A stretch of DNA of 50,751 nt, taken from the NCBI GenBank assembly GCA_022823865.1, contig JAJEHF010000041.1, positions 1-50,751 of the forward strand, read 5' to 3'. Positions within the stretch are counted from its first letter, which is position 1. The number at the start of each line of letters is the position of its first letter. Made by a program: the position numbers and the translations under genes. The stretch comes from Bryobacterales bacterium. Its GTDB lineage: Bacteria > Acidobacteriota > Terriglobia > Bryobacterales > UBA6623. The notes under the pieces were generated by a model. It did no database searches. It was not told the DNA's origin and saw nothing but the letters and a program-made list of their open reading frames with translations. Below, one piece after another: positions 44,917-50,751 of the stretch.

Positions 44917-45835
44917 GGGTGTCCTCGATCGCCGGTGCGAGCAGCGCAGACGGACCTGCCGCGCCGTGGAGCATGCACTCCGCAACCCAGCCCAAGGCCA
45001 GAAGGGCCAGCGCGCCGCTACCCAAGGCGACGGCCACGGCTGCGGCCGCCCACGACGCGGCGGGGTGAAGCCACGGCGACAAGGCCAGGCCGAGCAACCC
45101 AGCTCCACCCAAGCCGCAGCACAGGGCCAGATATCCGAATGCGTGCGCCGGACGATCGTGGAAGCGAGTTCTCAGCAGCACCGTGCCCAGATCGACAAAG
45201 CCCTTGGCCAGGCGGCTCAGGCCGTACTTCGAGCGGCCGTAGCGACGCGCTCGGTGACGCACCACGATCTCGGTGACGCGGTAGCCTTGGTGCGCGGCAA
45301 AGACGGGGATGAAACGGTGCTGGTCCCCGTAGATCTTCAGGCTCTTGACCACTTCCGCCCGGTAGCACTTGAATCCGCAGTTCATGTCATGGAGCCCAAG
45401 GCCCGTGGCGCAGCGCATCACGCAATTGAAGAGGCGCGAAGCGACGACCTTGTGAACGGGGTCGCGGCGGACCTTCTTCCAGCCCGAGACCAGGTCATAG
45501 CCCTCGGCGAGCTTGGCGCGAAAGGCGGGGATTTCGGCCGGGTCATCTTGCAGGTCACCGTCCATCGTGAAGACGACCGGCGCCGTGCAGCGCGCGAAGC
45601 CCGCCATCAGCGCGGCGGACTTGCCGGCGTGTGCGCGGAACTTGACCAGACGAATGCGGCCCGGGGCGTGCAGCGCCGTCAAGCGTTGCCAGGTGTTGTC
45701 GGTGCTGCCATCGTCGACAAACAAGATCTCGTGGTCTTCTGGCAGCACGGCCTGCAGCTGCCGCGCTAGCTCCTCGACGGATTCCTCTTCGTTGCGGACG
45801 GGGACAACCACCGAGATTTCAGGATTGGCAGGCAT
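44909..45835 (-). CDS. GT2 family polyprenyl/dolichol-phosphate glycosyltransferase
   Basis: A 308-residue inverting glycosyltransferase. The ATG at 45835 starts just before the GT-A fold (ISVVVPVRNEEESVEEL); ATG 45856 lies within the -10-like TATGAT (45852-45857) and is less likely. Motifs: ILFVDDGSTDNTW, the acceptor region FRAHAGKSAALMAGF, DXD-like MDGDLQDDPAEI, and HDMNCGFKCYRAEVV, with RRYGRSKYGLSRL as in DPM1/GtrB enzymes. Two C-terminal hydrophobic helices anchor it. The sugar donor and lipid are not readable. It is co-translated with the UPF0104 gene. Confidence 0.88.
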   Translation of the reverse strand: MPANPEISVVVPVRNEEESVEELARQLQAVLPEDHEILFVDDGSTDNTWQRLTALHAPGRIRLVKFRAHAGKSAALMAGFARCTAPVVFTMDGDLQDDPAEIPAFRAKLAEGYDLVSGWKKVRRDPVHKVVASRLFNCVMRCATGLGLHDMNCGFKCYRAEVVKSLKIYGDQHRFIPVFAAHQGYRVTEIVVRHRARRYGRSKYGLSRLAKGFVDLGTVLLRTRFHDRPAHAFGYLALCCGLGGAGLLGLALSPWLHPAASWAAAAVAVALGSGALALLALGWVAECMLHGAAGPSALLAPAIEDTRD

Positions 45836-46044
45836 GGTCGGCGAATGGCCGATCATAGCGAGTCGGACCAGCGGCGGGCAAGATCATGAGCGAACCGCGC
45901 GCTGGCGAGTTGGCCCGCAGCGTATCCCGCGAAGGGCCCTAGCCCGGAGGTTGGCGTCGCGAGTTCACTCGGGCGAATGCCGCGCCGCCTGCGGGCGATT
46001 TGACATTGCGTGATCGAATCAGCGAGCGTGAAGCGTAGGCAATC

Positions 46045-46476
46045 ATGGCACTGAAGCGCATTTCACCGGACGAGGCCCGCGACCTGCTGGAGTCGGAGGA
46101 GGGCTACATCTACCTAGATGTGCGCTCGATCCCGGAATTCGAGCAAGGACACGCGCCCGGAGCCAAGAACATCCCGCTGCTGCATCGGACTGCGATGGGC
46201 ATGCAGCCGAACGAGGAATTCGTCGACGTCTGCGAGCGGGCGCTGGGCAAGGAAGCCAAGATCATCACTGCTTGCCTGAAGGGCGGGCGATCGATGCGTG
46301 CCGCGCAAGTGCTGGAGGCGAACGGCTTTACCAATGTCGTCGACATGCGCGGCGGATTCGATGGCGAATCCAATCCGCTGGGGCAGATCGTGTACGACGG
46401 CTGGGCTCGGCGCGGGCTGCCGGTCACGACCGAGGCGGCGGACGACGAGACCTACTCAGGGCTTTCCAAGCGCTGA
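46045..46476 (+). CDS. Single-domain rhodanese-like sulfurtransferase
   Basis: A 143-residue cytosolic rhodanese: ALKRISPDEARDLLES, YLDVRSIPEFEQGHAPGAKNIPL, and the active-site loop TACLKGGRSMRAAQVLEANGFTNVVDMRGG, with the catalytic Cys and a C-x5 loop of sulfurtransferase size. The tail after residue 110 is short. It stands alone; the 209-bp region upstream contains TTGACA (46000-46005) but no convincing -10. Probable thiosulfate or persulfide sulfurtransferase; partner unknown. Confidence 0.88.
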   Translation: MALKRISPDEARDLLESEEGYIYLDVRSIPEFEQGHAPGAKNIPLLHRTAMGMQPNEEFVDVCERALGKEAKIITACLKGGRSMRAAQVLEANGFTNVVDMRGGFDGESNPLGQIVYDGWARRGLPVTTEAADDETYSGLSKR

Positions 46477-46491
46477 AAGTCGCCGCTTAGC

Positions 46492-47196
46492 TCACCAGTT
46501 GAACGCCACCCCGGGCTCCAGCTCACGCACCTCTACGCCGGACTCGGCGCCGAGTTCCTCCCTGAGCCTGGCCGCGGTCCCGGTCAGCAGCGGGAACGTC
46601 TTGTAGTGGATGGGGACCACTAGCTTCGGCTGCAGGAATTCGCAGGCCAAGGCCGCTTCCTTCGGTCCCATGGTGAACAGGTCTCCGATGGGCAGCATGG
46701 CCAGTTCGGGCTCGTAGAGGCGCCGGATCAGGCTCATGTCGCTGAACACGTTGGTATCGCCGGCATGATAGAAGGCGCGGCCGTCGGGCTGGCGGACGAC
46801 CAGGCCGGCAGGCTCGCCGGCATAGATGATCTTGCCGTCCTCTAGGATCGAGCTGCTGTGCTGGGCTTGCGTCATCGAGACCCGCACGCCCTTGCTGTGG
46901 TAGCAGCCGCCCTTGTTCATGCCGACCACATTGGGAACGTCCTTGGAGCCGAGCCACATCGAAATCTCGGCGTTGCATACGATCTCGGGCTCGAACCTCT
47001 CGACCAGCGACCGCAGGTCCCCTAGGTCCAGGTGGTCGAAGTGTCCGTGAGTGATCAGCACGAGGTCGACAGGCGCGACGTCGTAGCCGGAAGGGAAGGC
47101 GGGGTTGCCTTCCAGCCACGGATCGATCAGGATCGCGGGGCCGTCCGCGACCCTGACATGAACGGTCGAGTGGCCCAGCCAAGTAAAGCTTGTCAT
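46492..47196 (-). CDS. UPF0173 metal-dependent hydrolase
   Basis: A 234-residue metallo-beta-lactamase-fold protein. Metal ligands appear in order: the His of FTWLGHST, THGHFDHLD (HxHxDH), MTQAQHSSS, FYHAGDTNV, and VPIHYKTFP. The MTSFTWLGHSTVHVRV start and the IDPWLEGNP strand are typical of UPF0173 (YtkL-like). It lacks a signal peptide. No substrate is established for the family; lactonase or phosphodiesterase activity is possible. Confidence 0.88.
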   Translation of the reverse strand: MTSFTWLGHSTVHVRVADGPAILIDPWLEGNPAFPSGYDVAPVDLVLITHGHFDHLDLGDLRSLVERFEPEIVCNAEISMWLGSKDVPNVVGMNKGGCYHSKGVRVSMTQAQHSSSILEDGKIIYAGEPAGLVVRQPDGRAFYHAGDTNVFSDMSLIRRLYEPELAMLPIGDLFTMGPKEAALACEFLQPKLVVPIHYKTFPLLTGTAARLREELGAESGVEVRELEPGVAFNW

Positions 47197-47208
47197 TGAC
47201 GATGTACC

Positions 47209-47226
47209 CGACGCCTGCGGGCGTCG
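47209..47226 (-). terminator. Perfect hairpin between receiver gene and UPF0173 gene
   Basis: CGACGCC and GGCGTCG form a perfect 7-bp stem with a 4-nt loop, 10 nt after the receiver stop and 12 nt before the UPF0173 ATG. It has no T-tract, so it may be a pause, a leader structure or a protein site. Confidence 0.35.
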
Positions 47227-47236
47227 CCCGATCTTA

Positions 47237-47713
47237 TCACTCGTTGCGGGCCCGCCTGCGCGACGGGGCTTGCCGCATGGCGCGACCGGACTCGGTCGCC
47301 TGTCCCAGCGGCTTGCGCGGGGGGCCGCTCGGGGCGAGCCTCTGGATCGTGCCGGCCAGATCGTGCTGCTCGCGCGGCCCCTTTTCGAGCACGACGTCCG
47401 CGCCCGTGGACTCTGCGGTCAGCGCGAAGGTGCGGACATGGCCGGAGAGGATCACAACCGGCACGTCCGGGGCCAGCTCCCGGATCCGCCGGACCACCTC
47501 GTCGCCCCGCATGCCGGGCATCCGGTAGTCGGTGACGACCACGCTGAAGGGGGCGTCATCGGCACATTCCTGAAAGCGCCCCACGCCGGCCGCGCCGCTC
47601 TCCGAGACTTCGACCTCGTACCCCAGATCTGCCAGGATCGCCTGGCGCGCGCGCGACCCGAAGCGATTGTCGTCGATGAGCAAGACCTTCGGGCGGTCGG
47701 GGACGCGAGCCAT
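47237..47713 (-). CDS. Stand-alone response regulator receiver protein
   Basis: A 158-residue protein with one REC domain: acidic pair D14-D15 (VLLIDDNR), phospho-acceptor D62 (VVVTDYRMPGMRGDEVV), S90 in VVILSGH and K111 in VVLEKG. All phosphorylation-site residues are present. No output domain follows; residues about 125-158 are a basic Pro/Arg-rich tail (APSRRRARNE end). No histidine kinase is adjacent. Its promoter-like TGCTATAGT lies 9 nt before the ATG. Probable CheY/Spo0F-like relay protein. Confidence 0.88.
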   Translation of the reverse strand: MARVPDRPKVLLIDDNRFGSRARQAILADLGYEVEVSESGAAGVGRFQECADDAPFSVVVTDYRMPGMRGDEVVRRIRELAPDVPVVILSGHVRTFALTAESTGADVVLEKGPREQHDLAGTIQRLAPSGPPRKPLGQATESGRAMRQAPSRRRARNE

Positions 47714-47722
47714 ATTTCGGAG

Positions 47723-47731
47723 ACTATAGCA
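47723..47731 (-). promoter_or_regulatory. Extended -10 promoter of the receiver gene
   Basis: On the minus strand TGCTATAGT ends 9 nt before the ATG at 47713. There is no Shine-Dalgarno in those 9 nt, so the mRNA is probably leaderless. Confidence 0.5.
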
Positions 47732-47831
47732 GACGCCAAATGAAGATCATCAACGCACTCGCGAAGGTCGGAGACGATGGGAGGCGACGCACCGCAGGGG
47801 TCGGGCTTCCGGGCCGCGGCTCGGGCGGTGT

Positions 47832-48998
47832 CTACTCCACCTCGCGAGGCGCCGTGTAGCCTTTGCGCGCGACGATCTGGTACTTGATGCGCTTGTTCTT
47901 GTTGCCGGTGATTCGCAGCTCTTTGTTGGTGTTGGGGTCCACCAGGCGCACGGTGATCTTGCGGAACGTGCCGTCACGCTTGGTGTTGGAGGGCTGGTAG
48001 ACCGCCGTGTACTGGTTGCGCATCAGGTAGTTCAGGCTCTGGAAGATCGTCGGGAACTCCCCGTAGAAGCGCGGGAAGAACGAGAAGCCGCCCGTTTCCC
48101 TGGTGAACGTGCGCAGCTGGTTGTCCGCTTGCAGCCAGCCGATGCGGGTCGCTCCCCCGACGTAGCCGTAGGAATCCAGCATCTCCTTGAGCATCTGGCC
48201 CAGGCCGATTGCGTGCACTGTGACGCCGGCCTCCTGCACGATCTTGCGAGCTTGGGAGAAGTTCAGCCGGCTGAAGGTGTCCTCGCCGCTGGAGAGCAGG
48301 ACAACAGCCTTTCGCCCTTCGATCTCGGCCATGCGCTGGACGGTGTCGGTCAGCGCGTCGAAGAGGTTGGACTCGCTGTAGGCCGCGATGCGGAGCCGCT
48401 GCAGGGCGTTGTTGATCTCCCGCCGGTCTTGGGTGAAGTCGGCCAGGATTTCCGGCCGCAGGTCGTAGGCGATCACCGCGACCCAGTCTTCCGGCCGCAG
48501 CGTCTCGACAAAGCCGTAGGTCGCGGTGAGGGTCTGGTACCAAGTCTCGCTCCAGTAGCTCTGCCAGCGGTTGCTGAACTCGATCAGCAGCGCCACCGTG
48601 GCAGGGGATTGGGTCGGACCCACGCTAATGATCTTCTGCGGGACGTCGTCCTCCAAGATCTGGAAGTTGCCGGGTGGGATGTTGGGAATAAACTGGCCCT
48701 TGTTGTCCAGCACCGCGATATCCACCGTGACCACGTTCGTGTCGGCGGTGAACAGGGGCTGCTGCTCGGGCGTCCGCTGCGGGGCGCGGGTTTGCACGCG
48801 CGGTATGTCCGAGGGCGCATCGGGGGGCGAGCCCGGCCCGGGAAGCGTCCCTGGCCTGCGCGGGGCGTCGGTTCGCGGCCTCCGCGGCTGGTCGCCGATC
48901 GGGCCTTGGGCCTGCAGCGTGGCAACCGCCGGTGCTAGCAAGGCCAGAGTGCCTAGCAGCGCGACCGCCTTGAGTAAGTAGAGCTTGCAATGCCGCAT
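47832..48998 (-). CDS. Acidobacterial-type VWFA-related secreted protein
   Basis: A 388-residue exported protein. The ATG at 48998 gives a signal peptide (LLKAVALLGTLALLAPAVATLQAQ); in-frame codons further upstream lack such a segment. Residues about 32-80 are a Pro/Arg-rich linker. A beta-strand segment (VVTVDIAVLDNKGQFI, FQILEDDVPQKI) leads into a VWFA fold from about 130. The MIDAS signature DxSxS reads EFSNR, and the second site reads LLSSGEDTF, so metal binding is doubtful. NQYTAVYQPSNTKRDGTFRKITVRL ends the domain as in the VWFA-related family expanded in Acidobacteriota. Function unknown. Confidence 0.88.
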   Translation of the reverse strand: MRHCKLYLLKAVALLGTLALLAPAVATLQAQGPIGDQPRRPRTDAPRRPGTLPGPGSPPDAPSDIPRVQTRAPQRTPEQQPLFTADTNVVTVDIAVLDNKGQFIPNIPPGNFQILEDDVPQKIISVGPTQSPATVALLIEFSNRWQSYWSETWYQTLTATYGFVETLRPEDWVAVIAYDLRPEILADFTQDRREINNALQRLRIAAYSESNLFDALTDTVQRMAEIEGRKAVVLLSSGEDTFSRLNFSQARKIVQEAGVTVHAIGLGQMLKEMLDSYGYVGGATRIGWLQADNQLRTFTRETGGFSFFPRFYGEFPTIFQSLNYLMRNQYTAVYQPSNTKRDGTFRKITVRLVDPNTNKELRITGNKNKRIKYQIVARKGYTAPREVE

Positions 48999-49340
48999 CG
49001 TTGTGTTCCCCGAGTCACCGTTGCGCCGGTCCACTATTTCCGACGCACCGGACAAACTAATAGTAACCCCCATTGCCGCGCGAGTCCGAGCGGCGACGTC
49101 CCGAAAGGGCGCTTTTGCGGGCATCAGTTGCAGGTATGGCCGGATAGGACCTGTGATCGGCGGCGATCCCATCGCGCAATCGTTCTGGGAGCGTTGCCGG
49201 CATGACCGCGGCATTCAGTCCTCTGACGAGGGTCGCGCCGCGCCGCTGGTGCAGGCCACCGAGCGCCCCGGCGTGGCGTCACCATGGTCCAACTGCGGCG
49301 GCTAGCAGGACCGGCGGCAGTTCCGGCGCGTCGCCGAGAC
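48999..49340. other. Non-coding gap of about 340 bp
   Basis: No recognisable gene is seen on either strand. It probably carries the leader and promoter of the VWFA-related gene; the only AT-rich candidate -10 is TTACTATTAG on the minus strand near 49055-49065. No convincing RNA or repeat was found. Confidence 0.5.
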
Positions 49341-49709
49341 TCAATTCTCGGGCTTGAGCTTGAAGTTGTAGATCAGCTCGTTGCGGCTGTCAAAACTTGA
49401 CACTGTGCGCGTCCTGCTTTGCCTGCCCTCGGCCAGAGCCTTGAGCTCGTAGTCAACGTTGAGGTCGAGGCCGTGAAAGTAGTAGTCGCCGTTGTCGTTG
49501 GTGTGGAACGATTTCACTTCGAGCGTGCGCGTGTGCTTCAACTGCACGATGCCGCGGATGCCCTCCTCGTGTTCGTCAGTGACCTGGCCCTTGATCGAGC
49601 GGGTCGGGTCCACTTTCTTCTTTTTCTTGAAGCCAGTGAACTGGGCATGGGCGAGCGGGACCACCGAGACAGTGCCCAGCAACAGCAGGTTGCGGCGTGT
49701 GCGTTGCAT
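49341..49709 (-). CDS. Small secreted carboxypeptidase-regulatory-like protein
   Basis: A 122-residue exported protein. The N-terminus MQRTRRNLLLLGTVSVVPLAHA combines a twin-arginine with a hydrophobic stretch, so Tat or Sec export is possible. A Lys-rich patch (FKKKKKVD) precedes one CarboxypepD_reg/Cna-B-like beta domain: IKGQVTDEHEEGIRGIVQLKHTRT, then HTNDNGDYYFHGLDLNVDYELKALAEG. The next gene upstream is a similar protein 12 nt away. Function unknown; such domains are frequent in acidobacterial secreted proteins. Confidence 0.78.
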   Translation of the reverse strand: MQRTRRNLLLLGTVSVVPLAHAQFTGFKKKKKVDPTRSIKGQVTDEHEEGIRGIVQLKHTRTLEVKSFHTNDNGDYYFHGLDLNVDYELKALAEGRQSRTRTVSSFDSRNELIYNFKLKPEN

Positions 49710-49721
49710 GTCTCCCTTATC

Positions 49722-50123
49722 CTACTGCGAATCAGGCCGATTCTTGGCTCTGCCAACCTTTTTGCGCGGTTCAAGGATCAGGTTAGCGGTCGACTTCTCG
49801 ATGCCGTAGACTTTCACGGTGCGCTGGCCTTGGACGAATTTCGGCGCGCTCGCAGTGACCACGTAGGTGGCGTCTCCGGCCGGCACGCGGATCCTGTACT
49901 CGCCGCGGTAGTTCGTGATCGCCCGGTACTTCTTCTTTGGCTTGGCCTCGTTGTAGGCAACGACCCGCGCCCCTTCCAAGGCGAGGTACGAACCTCGGAA
50001 GACCGTGCCGAACAGCAGGGCTTGCTCCGGGGGGCGCCCTTGCGCCATCGCTGCATCGCCCAGCGCGGCTAGCGCGGCCAGGGCAGCGGCCAGGCATGCT
50101 CGGCGGTGCGCGTCGACGGACAT
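49722..50123 (-). CDS. Small secreted carboxypeptidase-regulatory-like protein, partner of 49341
   Basis: A 133-residue exported protein; ATG 50123 follows GAGGTGAGC, with GTG 50129 as alternative. The signal peptide is ACLAAALAALAALGDAAMAQ. One beta-sandwich domain follows: LLFGTVFRGSYLALEGARVVAYN, a KPKKKYR patch, ITNYRGEYRIRVPAGDATYVVTASAPKF, then VYGIEKSTANLILEP and a basic tail. The layout matches its downstream neighbour, so the two may be ancient tandem duplicates that act together. Confidence 0.78.
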   Translation of the reverse strand: MSVDAHRRACLAAALAALAALGDAAMAQGRPPEQALLFGTVFRGSYLALEGARVVAYNEAKPKKKYRAITNYRGEYRIRVPAGDATYVVTASAPKFVQGQRTVKVYGIEKSTANLILEPRKKVGRAKNRPDSQ

Positions 50124-50227
50124 GCTCACCTCATGCTCACGCTACATGCTTCCCGGACGGGCGAGGTCGTGCTGGTGAGCGGCCTGGCGAGGTGTGGGCT
50201 GGGGGCAGCGCGATCTCCCCGCCCTCG

Positions 50228-50482
50228 TCAGACAGCGGTCTTGCGCCCGTACTTCTTGTTGAAGCGCTCGATCCGGCCCTCGGAGTCGACGAGCTTGCGC
50301 TTGCCCGTGTAGAACGGGTGGGAGTGCGAAGAGATCGCCAGGTCGTACAGAGGGTATTCCTTGCCATCGATCGTGGTGGTCTTGTCGGTCTTGGCCGTCG
50401 AGCGAGTAATCCACTCGGTGTTGGTGGTGACGTCGCGGAAGACGACCTCTCTGTAGTCCTCGGGATGGATGCCTGGTTTCAT
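50228..50482 (-). CDS. rpmE2: 50S ribosomal protein L31 type B, zinc-free
   Basis: An 84-residue L31. [29 protein letters not shown] and the signature [29 protein letters not shown] are those of the B type; it has no cysteine, so no zinc ribbon. In many bacteria this form is Zur-controlled and replaces a zinc L31. I see no obvious Zur palindrome upstream, only the -10-like TATAGT at 50566-50571, some 84 nt from the ATG. It is separated by 104 nt from the next gene. Confidence 0.95.
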   Translation of the reverse strand: MKPGIHPEDYREVVFRDVTTNTEWITRSTAKTDKTTTIDGKEYPLYDLAISSHSHPFYTGKRKLVDSEGRIERFNKKYGRKTAV

Positions 50483-50565
50483 CGGGGTATCCCCTGCGGG
50501 CGGTCGCGGGCCGGTGCCTTGGCGCTGGTGGCGAAGAGCGATCCGTCCGGTGCCCGTATGACTTC

Positions 50566-50571
50566 ACTATA
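50566..50571 (-). promoter_or_regulatory. -10-like element for L31 gene
   Basis: TATAGT on the minus strand, within CGCTATAGTGAAG, about 84 nt before the L31 ATG. No -35 match is evident. Confidence 0.35.
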
Positions 50572-50596
50572 GCGGAACGCGCGTTCGACCGGCCAG

Positions 50597-50628
50597 CCTG
50601 CCCGCACTGTCAGCAGGTACATTTTTTT
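50597..50628 (+). terminator. Possible weak intrinsic terminator
   Basis: CCTGC and GCAGG (5-bp stem, 11-nt loop) are followed after four bases by seven T residues. It faces +, where no gene ends nearby, so it may be chance or serve an unseen transcript. Confidence 0.25.
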
Positions 50629-50715
50629 GTCGATACGTGACTCGTCTGATGGGACCGGATCGTTGCTCGTGCAACTAGGGCAGCCTGTCGCTGGAGTTGC
50701 AAGGGCCTGCGCGAA

Positions 50716-50743
50716 GGGCGCTGGACCGCTCTTCGCAGCGCCC
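50716..50743 (+). repeat. Perfect 8-bp inverted repeat near window end
   Basis: GGGCGCTG and CAGCGCCC flank a 12-nt loop. No T-tract follows within the window. It could be part of a structured RNA or leader beyond the edge. No reading frame is recognised from 50600 to the end. Confidence 0.3.
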
Positions 50744-50751
50744 GGCAGGGG

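Noticed and set aside
46000..46028. Sigma-70 promoter from the perfect TTGACA before the rhodanese gene
   Set aside because: No acceptable -10 lies at 16-18 nt spacing; the nearest TCGAAT is too close.
48985..49305. Small + strand frame in the gap upstream of the VWFA-related gene
   Set aside because: No ribosome-binding site, no recognisable domain, and it overlaps the start of a real gene.
50662..50751. Possible RNase P or other structural RNA at the window edge
   Set aside because: Hairpins are present, but none of the diagnostic conserved stretches I know from RNase P RNA, tmRNA or 6S RNA is visible.

Overview
The window is high-GC bacterial DNA packed with genes, and every long reading frame looks chromosomal. 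I see no transposase, phage gene, CRISPR array, tRNA or rRNA. The gene set points to Acidobacteriota, probably a Solibacter/Bryobacter-like lineage. The grounds are a VWFA-related secreted protein of the acidobacterial type, a DUF1549/DUF1553 protein, two DUF1080 (3-keto-disaccharide hydrolase) proteins, small secreted carboxypeptidase-regulatory-like proteins and a PL22 oligogalacturonate lyase-like protein. The placement is an inference from gene content, not from a tree.

Positions 1-16139 hold one uninterrupted translation super-operon on the + strand: the 3' part of tuf, then the S10, spc and alpha clusters (rpsJ to rplQ) with secY, map, infA, rpmJ and rpoA. adk is missing from its usual place between secY and map. 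Several products are unusual: L5 has an internal basic insertion, L24 is short, IF-1 is divergent, and S3, L17 and L18 have C-terminal tails. A SurA-like chaperone/prolyl isomerase starts inside the rplQ stop codon.

Positions 17240-27847 hold a nickel/cobalt ECF transporter operon lacking its ATPase (cbiM, a NikL-like gene, cbiQ), a DUF1080 gene, and a DUF2007 / phosphatase / PL22 operon. On the - strand follow larC-metG-tatD and a LysR regulator. LarC builds the nickel pincer cofactor, so nickel uptake and nickel use lie about 7 kb apart. The LysR gene is divergent from a short leuA-type synthase across an 86-bp, very AT-rich promoter.

Positions 29266-43214 hold two secreted Ig-like proteins (one with three tandem repeats of about 120 residues), gluQ, and a - strand cluster of a DUF1549/DUF1553 protein, biotin carboxylase, biotin carrier protein and a DnaC/IstB-like protein whose Walker A loop is destroyed. 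Then come an AI-2E-family permease, an MFS transporter, a lipoprotein cyclophilin and an arsenosugar pair (arsS plus a peroxidase-like partner).

Positions 43346-50751 hold a second DUF1080 protein, a GT2 glycosyltransferase with a UPF0104 membrane protein, a rhodanese, a UPF0173 hydrolase, a stand-alone receiver protein, the VWFA-related protein, two tiny secreted proteins and a cysteine-free type B L31.

A recurring regulatory theme is an extended -10 element (TGnTAnnnT or TATAAT) lying only 9-11 nt before start codons that lack a Shine-Dalgarno sequence. This suggests several leaderless mRNAs. Convergent genes meet with overlaps or very short gaps and no obvious intrinsic terminators.
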